Below the pieces are notes generated by a model. The model did not search any database and was not told where the DNA came from. It was given only the letters and a program-made list of their open reading frames with translations. Below, in pieces: positions 57,832-64,000 of a stretch of 64,000 bases of DNA. The translations under genes and the position numbers were made by a program. How positions within the stretch are numbered: the stretch's first letter is position 1; every line of letters begins with the position of its first letter. Origin of the DNA: Rhizobiaceae bacterium (GTDB lineage: Bacteria; Pseudomonadota; Alphaproteobacteria; Rhizobiales; Rhizobiaceae); NCBI GenBank assembly GCA_023953845.1, contig JAMLJC010000002.1:802088-866087 (forward strand), given 5' to 3'.

Positions 57832-58232
57832 ACGCTGCTCTGGCGATCGACTTCTACGCGAAGGACTATTCGCGCCTGCGAACTGGTGCCGGCAATTACG
57901 TTGACGGCCGCTGGATCGACGGTTCTCCGACCTCTGCGACGATCAGAGCTGCGGTGTTCTCGCCATCTGGCAGAGACCTTTACGATCTGCCGGAAGGCCA
58001 GAGAGAGCGCATCGTCTGGACGATCTGGAGCCGGGAAGAGCTTCGCACCGCCGACGAGGATGCGCAGACAGTGGCGGACGCGATCCAGATACAGGGCCGC
58101 TGGTTCCGCGTGTTCAAGGTCTGGCCCCGTATCGAGGGCGACTACCACAAGGCCCTGCTGGAGCGCGACGTTGAGAGAAACCGATCTGTTTCAAGCACTC
58201 CGGCCGTGGTTGATGGAGGCGACTGGCATTGA
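57828..58232 (+). CDS. Hypothetical head-tail connector protein
   Basis: 134 residues. Landmarks: AIDFYAKDYSRLRTGAGNYV then DGRWIDGSPTSATIRAAVFS and VADAIQIQGRWFRVFKVWPR. Its beta-rich pattern and position fit a head-closure or stopper protein. It overlaps the next gene by 62 bases in another frame. Confidence 0.65.
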   Translation: MNAALAIDFYAKDYSRLRTGAGNYVDGRWIDGSPTSATIRAAVFSPSGRDLYDLPEGQRERIVWTIWSREELRTADEDAQTVADAIQIQGRWFRVFKVWPRIEGDYHKALLERDVERNRSVSSTPAVVDGGDWH

Positions 58233-58758
58233 GGTGATCGAGGCGCATCCGAGCGCGCCTCGCCCGCCCGGTGAATACGTCATGGTCAACCTCATAGCTG
58301 GCACGGCGCTCGGTCATGCCGTTGCCTATGCCTACGAGGAAGAAGCCGAAGAAGAGACGGACGGGGTCAAGAACCTCTATCAGGTTCCGGTCCTTCCCTT
58401 CGAATGGCTCTATTCGATCCACGTCTACGCCGCTGACCCTCTGGATCGCGCCCGCCGCGCGGTGACTTGGGCGTCTGGTGACGCCGGCGCATTCCGCCTC
58501 TGGCCTTTGCTGGTTCAGCCGATCCGCGACATCCGCCGCGTGCCGGAACTCGTCGACGGCAAATGGGAGGGCCGGGCGCAATTCGACATGGCCATCAGAG
58601 GCTATGTCTCTCGCGGCGTCATCACTGACGGCGCCGGCACTGAAATCGAGATCGGCCGCATCCCGGTCGATGAGGTCTTGGAAGGCACCGTCACCCTGGG
58701 GCCGACCACCAACCCCGATCTTGTGTCGGGTGACTACGCCAAACCAACAGGAGATTGA
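58171..58758 (+). CDS. Phage neck terminator protein (gp12/LIC_12616-like)
   Basis: 195 residues, starting at a TTG at 58171 with GGAG seven bases upstream. Seen are LFQALRPWLMEATGIEVIEA then PRPPGEYVMVNLIAGTALG, and FEWLYSIHVYAADPLDRARR, typical of the neck-terminator family. It caps the tail tube. It starts inside the previous gene. Confidence 0.78.
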   Translation: MRETDLFQALRPWLMEATGIEVIEAHPSAPRPPGEYVMVNLIAGTALGHAVAYAYEEEAEEETDGVKNLYQVPVLPFEWLYSIHVYAADPLDRARRAVTWASGDAGAFRLWPLLVQPIRDIRRVPELVDGKWEGRAQFDMAIRGYVSRGVITDGAGTEIEIGRIPVDEVLEGTVTLGPTTNPDLVSGDYAKPTGD

Positions 58759-58760
58759 AC

Positions 58761-59888
58761 ATGGCTGTTCTACCGATCAGCCGCGCGGTCGAGGTGACGG
58801 TCACGCGGCAGGACAATTTCCCGACGATCCAGGGCTTCGGCACGCCCTTGATCGTCACCGACGAGACGACAGGGCCGGTGAACGATAACGTTCGGACCAA
58901 GGTCTATTCAACCATGGAAGAAGTGGCGGCTGATTGGGACGCCTCTGATGAGGCGTACAAGGTCGCGGCGACGATGTTCGCGCAGAATCCGCGGCCGCTG
59001 CAGATCAAGATCGGCTTCCGTGAGAACGAGACAGGTTCCGACATCTCCGACGAGCTCGACGCCATCGTCGCATTCGACAACAACTGGTACCAGCTGGTGT
59101 TCACGAACAGCATCAGGGGTGTCGACACCGACGAAGACGCCGCGATCGTCTGGACCGAGAGCAAGAACAAGATCCTGTTCCTCGGCACCACGGACGTCTT
59201 GCTGAAGACGCTGTCGGACACGACCAATGTCGCGGCGCGCAACAAGCTCGAATACGACCGCACTGCCGTGTTCTTCAACGCCGCGGCCGGCGACTACCTC
59301 GAGGCAGCCGTTGCCGCCTTTACCGCGACCCGCAACTTCGACCGGCCGGCATCGGCCTACACGTCGAAGTTCAAGCGCATGCGCGGGGTTGACCTGCTGA
59401 ACGAGGCTTCCGGGCCGGTGCAGATCATCACCGGCTTCGTTCCGGCGCTCGGCCTCGATGCGACTGCTGGCCACCTGGCCAACGTCTTCGTGAATATCGG
59501 CGGCGCGCCGGTGCTGGTCGAAGGCAATGTCCTGTCGAAGGCGTTTATTGACGAAATCCACGCCTCCGACTGGTTGATTGCCCGCACCCAGGAAGAATTG
59601 CTTGGCATCCTCAACACCAATGACCGCGTGCCGATGACGGATCCGGGCGTCCAGATCCTCGCCTCGGGTGTCGAGGCAGTCATGAACCGAGCCGTGACGG
59701 CCGGCCTGATCGCCGAAGACTTCGATGACGAAGGCAATCTCGTCCCTGCCTACGAGATCACTCCGACGCGCGTTCGCAGCATCTCTGCCGCCCAGCGCCG
59801 CAACCGAATTGCGCCTCCGATCTCTGGCGTCTTCCGATACGCCGGTGCCTGCCACTACGCTTCGGTGGCGTTTACGATGACTTTTTAA
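58761..59888 (+). CDS. DUF3383 tail sheath-like protein
   Basis: 375 residues. The N-terminus (LPISRAVEVTVTRQDNFPTI then QGFGTPLIVTDETTGPVNDN) and the C-terminal RNRIAPPISGVFRYAGACHY are DUF3383, the sheath protein of many myoviruses. This indicates a contractile tail. AGGAG lies eight bases before the ATG. It is followed by an inverted HNH-like gene rather than by the tube gene. Confidence 0.87.
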   Translation: MAVLPISRAVEVTVTRQDNFPTIQGFGTPLIVTDETTGPVNDNVRTKVYSTMEEVAADWDASDEAYKVAATMFAQNPRPLQIKIGFRENETGSDISDELDAIVAFDNNWYQLVFTNSIRGVDTDEDAAIVWTESKNKILFLGTTDVLLKTLSDTTNVAARNKLEYDRTAVFFNAAAGDYLEAAVAAFTATRNFDRPASAYTSKFKRMRGVDLLNEASGPVQIITGFVPALGLDATAGHLANVFVNIGGAPVLVEGNVLSKAFIDEIHASDWLIARTQEELLGILNTNDRVPMTDPGVQILASGVEAVMNRAVTAGLIAEDFDDEGNLVPAYEITPTRVRSISAAQRRNRIAPPISGVFRYAGACHYASVAFTMTF

Positions 59889-59906
59889 AAATCTTCGTAA
59901 AATCAG

Positions 59907-60617
59907 TCACTTGGACTTTGGGCGACGATTGTATGCCTGTTGGCTTTTCGTCGCCCATCGGCAGTTCCAAGGAGCATATGGACCGTCATTATCCGGGTGT
60001 CGGTCGATAGAGTATTCGTCAGATGGGCGAGGCCCCATGTCTTGGTAGAAAGCCTCGAAACTGTCACGCCATTCATCACAGACATAGATGCCGCGGCCGC
60101 CGTAGTAGGGGTACTCTCGACATGTGTCGTTGTAGCATCGCTGTCTCATGCTGCACCAAGCGTACCATTCGGGTGATTTGGTCATGCCGTGGGTGCGATT
60201 GTTGAGCGGGCGGGTTTCTGCCTGCAGGCAGCCGCAGGAGGATGTGAGCCCTCTGGTGAGCGCCGGTCCAGCCACCACGGCCTTGTTGCCGCAGTCGCAT
60301 CGGCAGTGCCAATCATAGGGAAGGCCGGCGCGCTGTTGAGGCTCCAGGGCAGTTAGCCGTCCGAACCTCATGCCGCGTAGGTCACGAAAACGGCGGTCGG
60401 CAAGCTGTTCGTTCTTGAGACACCCACAAGAAAGGCTCTTGCCGGCAGTGAGGCTGTTCTTGGCGACGGCTTTCTCAGTGCCGCAGTCGCAAACGCAGTT
60501 CCAATAGTGATGAGGCCCGCGAGGCCCGGCGTAGCTGACAACTCTCCACCGGGTGAACCGCCGCCCGGTCAAGTCTTGGAATCGGTGGTGAGTAGGAATA
60601 GGGAAGGATGCAGCCAT
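59907..60617 (-). CDS. HNH-like endonuclease family protein (copy 3 of 3), inverted in tail operon
   Basis: 236 residues, the longest copy. Two zinc-ribbon-like modules are seen in tandem (CVCDCGTEK with SCGCLKNE, and CRCDCGNK with SCGCLQAE), each after an RFxRxRVxxxx or RFGRLTALE strand. Then MRQRCYNDTCREYPYYGGRG and a core RHPDNDGPYAPWNCRWAT. It lies on the minus strand between sheath and tube genes, where most relatives have none, so it looks inserted. Confidence 0.75.
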   Translation of the reverse strand: MAASFPIPTHHRFQDLTGRRFTRWRVVSYAGPRGPHHYWNCVCDCGTEKAVAKNSLTAGKSLSCGCLKNEQLADRRFRDLRGMRFGRLTALEPQQRAGLPYDWHCRCDCGNKAVVAGPALTRGLTSSCGCLQAETRPLNNRTHGMTKSPEWYAWCSMRQRCYNDTCREYPYYGGRGIYVCDEWRDSFEAFYQDMGPRPSDEYSIDRHPDNDGPYAPWNCRWATKSQQAYNRRPKSK

Positions 60618-60720
60618 TTCTGACCTCTGAACAGGTTGGCGTGGTTAGGGCCGGGCAGCGCTGCGAACGCTGTTTCGGCCCGTCCTTTCTAGCACAAATC
60701 GCTCGTTGAACGAAGGAAAA

Positions 60721-60738
60721 CGACCTTTCCCAAGGTCG
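60721..60738. repeat. CGACCTT/AAGGTCG hairpin before the tube gene
   Basis: CGACCTT (60721-60727) and AAGGTCG (60732-60738) pair around TCCC, 29 bases upstream of the tube ATG and behind the start of the inverted HNH gene. It may be a leader structure of the tube mRNA. Confidence 0.5.
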
Positions 60739-60767
60739 GCGCGCCCTTGTCTTGAAAGGAAAAAGGA

Positions 60768-61205
60768 ATGTCCAACACCGCACTCACGATGTACAGCTAC
60801 CTCAACGTCAAGGCGACGTTGAACGGCAACGACATCACCGGCCTCTGGGAAGGCGACGACGCGATCGAGATCGAGGAGCGCAGCCAGGTCGCCAACGATC
60901 TGGTTGGCGCCGACGGCGCCGCGATCGTGTCGGTCACGGCGGACCAGTCCGTCTACATTCGCATCCGGCTCCAGCCGAACAGTCCCATCCACCGCTACCT
61001 CGACCAGAAGTACCGGACGCTGAAGACTGGCCAGCTCGACCCGATGGCGTTCTCGGTGCGCGACACCGGCAACGGCGAGGGCGGATCGTCCTCGCAGGTC
61101 GTGATCCGGGGCATGGCGACGAAAAGCTTCGGCGTGAATGCTGCCGTGCGCGAGTGGGAGCTCTACGCGCAGGGCTGGATCTGGGATAGCCGCAGCTACG
61201 CCTAG
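60768..61205 (+). CDS. Tail tube protein (DUF3277)
   Basis: 145 residues. LTMYSYLNVKATLNGNDITG then LWEGDDAIEIEERSQVANDL and NSPIHRYLDQKYRTLKTGQL are the DUF3277 marks; the family forms the inner tail tube with DUF3383 sheaths. GAAAGGAAAAAGGA lies just before the ATG. Its stop overlaps the stop of the convergent membrane-protein gene. Confidence 0.83.
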   Translation: MSNTALTMYSYLNVKATLNGNDITGLWEGDDAIEIEERSQVANDLVGADGAAIVSVTADQSVYIRIRLQPNSPIHRYLDQKYRTLKTGQLDPMAFSVRDTGNGEGGSSSQVVIRGMATKSFGVNAAVREWELYAQGWIWDSRSYA

Positions 61206-61996
61206 CGCGGCTTGATCGACAGCAGTTCGGTGTTTTCGGCGGTCACAACGCAGTAGGCGACGTAGGGGACTTCATTTCCCAACGCGTTCTTCGCCTCGAA
61301 CGACAGTGCGACGTTGATGCCGAACTGCTTCCGGTCGGCGACCGAGTTCAGCCACGAGACGTCCATTGTGGACGGGAAGTTGAGTTGCGGCTTTGCCAAT
61401 GCTTCACACGATGTGAACGCATCGATGTCGGTGATTTTGGCGAGGCTCTCCGAAAGCGCCGTCGGCTGTGGGGCGGAACTCTGGGTTTCGGCTTCGGTGT
61501 AGTAGAAGCGTTCGCCGTTCAGGCAGTCGACAAATACGGAGAACTTCTCTTTCGGAACGCTGCGGTCGAAGGAGAAGCCGCTCAGGGAAACTTCGTCGCA
61601 CTTTTCAGCGGACGCGGTGATGTTCACGGCTTCTTCTGTAGCCTTGTTGATGCGGTCTATCCACTCCTGTCCCCATTGCCGGAACAGTTCTGGGGCATCC
61701 TGCTTGGTGATCGGGAAGAAAGCGCCGTCGCGAATGGGCGCGCGGTGGTCTGCCTTCGGCTCGTTCACCGGAGGCGCTTCAACGTCAACGATCTGCCGAT
61801 TATCGGCGACGCTCGCTTCGTTGGCTGGCTCCACGGTGACGGTTTGTTCAGGCGGCACTGAAGCCGCGGATTCGGCCTTTTTCTTTTCGCCGAAGATGGA
61901 GCCGAGAATCAGCAGGCCGGTGAGGACCGCGGCGACCAAGGCGAACTTGTTCACCTTTACCTTCTCGCCCTGACCGGGCTGCAACTGCTTGGCCAT
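61202..61996 (-). CDS. Membrane-anchored protein, inverted in tail operon (moron)
   Basis: 264 residues. A short basic head (QLQPGQGEKVKVNK), one hydrophobic anchor (FALVAAVLTGLLILGSIFG) and a Pro/Glu linker lead to a periplasmic domain of about 170 residues with paired Cys (EKCDEVSLSG, FVDCLNGERF, TSCEALAK, YCVVTAEN). GAGGGGTGG before the ATG is a good ribosome-binding site. It has no phage-structural look and sits antisense between tube and tail chaperone. Superinfection exclusion or lysogenic conversion is possible; not shown. Confidence 0.7.
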   Translation of the reverse strand: MAKQLQPGQGEKVKVNKFALVAAVLTGLLILGSIFGEKKKAESAASVPPEQTVTVEPANEASVADNRQIVDVEAPPVNEPKADHRAPIRDGAFFPITKQDAPELFRQWGQEWIDRINKATEEAVNITASAEKCDEVSLSGFSFDRSVPKEKFSVFVDCLNGERFYYTEAETQSSAPQPTALSESLAKITDIDAFTSCEALAKPQLNFPSTMDVSWLNSVADRKQFGINVALSFEAKNALGNEVPYVAYCVVTAENTELLSIKPR

Positions 61997-62036
61997 AGGC
62001 CACCCCTCAACTCTTCGGCTTCGAAAGGTACTTGTA

Positions 62037-62450
62037 ATGCCCGAAAAAAAGATCGGAACGCGAACCTATCGCGCAGAGAAGATGCCAGCGACCACGGCGA
62101 CGCGCAACCTGATCAGGCTGACGAAGATCGTCGGCCCCGGTATGACGGACCTCGCCAAGACCATCGCCGCCGCTGACGACGCCACGCGCGGGCATGCCGC
62201 GTTGGCCGCAATCGCCGACATCCTCCAGAGTTCGACGGCCGACGAACTCACCGCGTTCCTGGTTGAGATGGCGGAACTCGCGCAGGTCAAGGAAAACGGC
62301 GGCTCCTACGAAGGGGTCATCTACGACATGCACTTCGCCAACGATCTCCTTGAGGCGTTTCAGGTCGTGGCCTTCGTGCTTCAGGTGAACTACCGCGATT
62401 TTTTCGGCGCGAAGCTGGGCAGCGTCTTGAAGGCCAGTCAGGCGGCCTGA
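62037..62450 (+). CDS. Tail assembly chaperone, upstream part (G-like)
   Basis: 137 residues: RTYRAEKMPATTATRNLIRL, LQSSTADELTAFLVEMAELA and ALLEAFQV-like helices. Helical and small, it occupies the slot before the tape measure. A slippery T TTT TTC at 62399-62405 near its 3' end would let some ribosomes move to the -1 frame and add the downstream product, as in lambda G/GT. Confidence 0.75.
   Translation: MPEKKIGTRTYRAEKMPATTATRNLIRLTKIVGPGMTDLAKTIAAADDATRGHAALAAIADILQSSTADELTAFLVEMAELAQVKENGGSYEGVIYDMHFANDLLEAFQVVAFVLQVNYRDFFGAKLGSVLKASQAA
62399..62405 (+). other. Programmed -1 frameshift site (T TTT TTC)
   Basis: The zero-frame codons read GAT TTT TTC, so the heptamer fits X XXY YYZ with X=T, Y=T, Z=C. 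A -1 shift continues in a frame open to a TGA at 62662, giving about 208 residues in all. Phage tail chaperones conserve this arrangement. Confidence 0.7.
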
Positions 62451-62662
62451 GCCCAGCCGAGATCAGACGCGTCGCGCCGAACATTGCGAGCGACATGTAT
62501 CTCTGGCGACCCTGCATGGCCGAGCCGCCGCTTTGCACGATGATGGAACTCAAGACCGCTCTGACGATCGATGATCTGGCGGACCTCCATGAGGCGCTGG
62601 ACCTCAAGGAAGCGTTCCACGAGCGCTCGCGGCGCGAAGCCGAACGGAAGAACAAGCGATGA
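62405..62662 (+). CDS. Tail assembly chaperone, frameshift extension (T-like)
   Basis: In the -1 frame 85 codons follow the slip: RREAGQRLEGQSGGLSPAEI then RRVAPNIASDMYLWRPCMAE and LTIDDLADLHEALDLKEAFH. It has no well-placed start of its own apart from an internal ATG at 62495, so production by frameshift is likely. Its stop overlaps the next ATG (ATGA at 62659-62662). Confidence 0.65.
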   Translation, partial: RREAGQRLEGQSGGLSPAEIRRVAPNIASDMYLWRPCMAEPPLCTMMELKTALTIDDLADLHEALDLKEAFHERSRREAERKNKR

Positions 62663-62856
62663 TTATTCTTGAGTTGATCGCGATACTCGGATTCGACCTG
62701 CATTCCGAGCAGCAACTTCAGTCAATGCAATCTTCCGGCTCCACAGTCCCAGAAACACCTCCTCACGAGTTTTGGGAGATCGAGGATCGGGCTTATCAGG
62801 AGTTGGGAGAGTGGATTGACGGGCGTATAGCCGCTCGAGAAACAGTTCTGCGTTAA
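62659..62856 (+). pseudogene. Truncated duplicate of the tape-measure N-terminus
   Basis: 65 codons beginning MIILELIAILGFDLHSEQQL. The first 14 residues match the real tape measure at 63013 (MIIEELIALLGFDL) at 12 of 14 positions. It begins exactly at the T-ORF stop, where the tape measure normally starts, then loses similarity. I read it as the old 5' end cut off by an insertion that carried the inverted gene at 62663-62959. A short functional protein cannot be excluded. Confidence 0.6.
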
Positions 62857-62959
62857 ACGACGGCATTTCTAGGATCAGGTGCTCGAGTAGTTCCTGAAGG
62901 AAAAGGTCGTTCACGCGCTCGTGGGTAGCGAGCGCTTCTGCAAATGCGCGTTTGTCCAA
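62663..62959 (-). CDS. Small minus-strand protein inserted before the tape measure (moron)
   Basis: 98 residues from a TTG start with strong GGGAGGAAG upstream: KRAFAEALATHERVNDLFLQ then ELLEHLILEMPSFNAELFLE. Helical with a charged, proline-containing middle (TPDKPDPRSPKTREEV). It overlaps the duplicated tape-measure start on the other strand. No family recognised. Confidence 0.6.
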   Translation of the reverse strand: MDKRAFAEALATHERVNDLFLQELLEHLILEMPSFNAELFLERLYARQSTLPTPDKPDPRSPKTREEVFLGLWSRKIALTEVAARNAGRIRVSRSTQE

Positions 62960-63012
62960 GACTTCCTCCCGTTTCCATTCATTGAACCAGCGCGCCGTTC
63001 AGGAGTCGATCC

Positions 63013-64000
63013 TTGATCATTGAAGAACTGATCGCGCTACTCGGCTTCGATCTGGAAGGCGAGGGCGATCTCAAGCGCTTCGCCGACGGCCTGCAGAGTG
63101 CCGAGAAGAACGCTCAGCGAGCCGCCAAGTCCATTGGCATACTTGGTGTCGCCGTCGGTTCCTTCATCGGGTCTATGGCTGCGCAGGCGGTCACCAGACT
63201 GACCAGCACGATCGGCTCACTGCCTGGAGACGTCACCAAGACCGGCGCGACCTTTGAAAATCTTGGCATCCGCCTCGAAACGCTGGAAGGCTCCGCGGAC
63301 AAGGCCAAAGAGGCGTTGGCATGGGTGCAGCAGTTTGCGAAGGATACGCCGCTCGGCCTGGCTGACACGGCGGATGCCTACGCTCAGCTGAAAAACTATG
63401 GCATCGATCCGACCAACGGCTCGCTGATGGCGCTGACCGATGCGATGGCCGCGTCGGGCAAGGGCACGCAGCAGCTTGGTCGGTTGTCGCTCGCGCTCGG
63501 TCAGGCGTGGGTGAAGCAGAAGCTGCAAGGCGGTGAAATCCTTCAGCTTACCGAGGCGGGTATCCCGGTATGGGACATGCTCGCCACGGCGACCGGAAAG
63601 AATGTCACCGAGCTACAAAAACTGTCTCAGGCCGGAAAGCTTGGTCGGACTGAAATCCAGCTTCTGATCAACGAGATCGGAAGGAAGTATGCCGGCGCGT
63701 CCGAGAAGATGGCGCGCACCTATGACGGCCTGATCGACAAACTTGGCGATGCCTACCAGCAGTTCCAGTTGATGATTTCGGACGCCGGATGGTTCGATTT
63801 CGTCAAGAAGAACCTGGATGAGCTTGAGCAGAAATTCAGCGACTTCCTTGAGACGAAGGAGGCCAAGGAGTGGGCGCGTACCATATCCAACGTCATGGTC
63901 GGCGCAGCCCAGGCGGCGATGCGGCTTGGCCGGGCCGTCCTTCGTGTTGGCGGGTGGATCGGAAAGGGCTTTGACGCGATAGGTCAAGCCATCGGCGATG
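63013..64000 (+). CDS. Tape measure protein, 3' end beyond window
   Basis: The frame is open from a TTG at 63013 (AGGAG at 63001-63005) to the right edge, 329 codons so far. Features of a tape-measure N-terminus are present: LIALLGFDLEGEGDLKRFAD, GVAVGSFIGSMAAQAVTRLT (membrane-like), and WVQQFAKDTPLGLADTADAY then VKQKLQGGEILQLTEAGIPV, the usual TMP domain. It sets tail length and is ejected ahead of DNA. The true length is unknown. Confidence 0.9.
   Translation, partial: MIIEELIALLGFDLEGEGDLKRFADGLQSAEKNAQRAAKSIGILGVAVGSFIGSMAAQAVTRLTSTIGSLPGDVTKTGATFENLGIRLETLEGSADKAKEALAWVQQFAKDTPLGLADTADAYAQLKNYGIDPTNGSLMALTDAMAASGKGTQQLGRLSLALGQAWVKQKLQGGEILQLTEAGIPVWDMLATATGKNVTELQKLSQAGKLGRTEIQLLINEIGRKYAGASEKMARTYDGLIDKLGDAYQQFQLMISDAGWFDFVKKNLDELEQKFSDFLETKEAKEWARTISNVMVGAAQAAMRLGRAVLRVGGWIGKGFDAIGQAIGD

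Larger units (their letters stand above)
21252..64000. mobile_element. Prophage (myovirus type), left end to window edge
   Basis: From tRNA-Gly to the right edge the genes are phage-like: integrase, excisionase-like gene, RecT/exonuclease operon, repressor and Cro-like switch, replication and methyltransferase genes, terminase, portal, capsid, connectors, sheath-like, tube, tail chaperone and tape measure. The late genes are complete frames, so the element may be functional apart from two damaged loci (31093-32012 and 62659-62856). The baseplate, tail fibres, lysis genes and attR must lie beyond 64000. Confidence 0.93.

Overview
The window is GC-rich (roughly 60% or more) alphaproteobacterial DNA. 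The conserved genes (SciP/DUF1153, PilZ, TrkH, RlmB, MnmA, a gamma carbonic anhydrase) fit a Rhizobiales chromosome, most likely of the Mesorhizobium/Phyllobacteriaceae kind. That placement is inferred from gene content and codon style, not from a search.

Positions 1-21251 are host core chromosome. They hold a membrane protein fragment, gamma carbonic anhydrase, a lipoprotein alpha/beta hydrolase, TrkH, threonine dehydratase, DUF1697, a ParDE toxin-antitoxin pair behind a perfect palindrome, a DEAD-box helicase, an MFS carrier, another hydrolase, a sulfur/tRNA-quality block (cysteine synthase, AlaX-type editing protein, sulfurtransferase, GNAT), PilZ and PAS proteins, rhomboid protease, CBS protein, a Gfo/Idh/MocA oxidoreductase, MnmA, the CtrA inhibitor SciP, a PqiA-like protein, RlmB, tRNA-Tyr(GTA) and tRNA-Gly(TCC).

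From about 21252 to the right edge lies one large prophage inserted next to tRNA-Gly; its right end is outside the window. A leftward early operon (32386 back to 21326) ends with the integrase. It carries a RecT/YqaJ recombination pair, two DnaQ-type exonucleases, an HNH-like protein, J-domain and ASCH proteins, and a 27-bp-repeat gene broken by one missing base. A lambda-like switch (S24 repressor at 32754-33479, Cro-like gene at 33536) has matching operator-like CTGAAA/TCAG sites on both sides. The rightward early/middle operon (34324-47977) encodes a GcrA-like protein, a coiled-coil protein faintly like GapR, a RuvC-like nuclease, a CtrA-like regulator whose receiver domain has lost its phosphorylation residues, two DNA methyltransferases, a TOPRIM/AAA primase-helicase and small coupled proteins. 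Two 11-bp-phased CCCGGA arrays sit at the 3' ends of replication-module genes and are candidate origin elements.

The late region (48588 to the end) is a myovirus-type module: terminase, DUF1073 portal, head morphogenesis, DUF2213 protease with a nested scaffold, cement protein, DUF2184 capsid, connectors, DUF3383 sheath-like protein, DUF3277 tube, a tail chaperone pair with a T TTT TTC slippery site, and the start of the tape measure. Four minus-strand genes interrupt this otherwise rightward block and look like late-acquired cargo (morons). The strongest observations are the phage CtrA-like/GcrA-like gene set, the phased CCCGGA arrays, the frameshifted repeat gene, and the duplicated tape-measure start around a small inverted gene.
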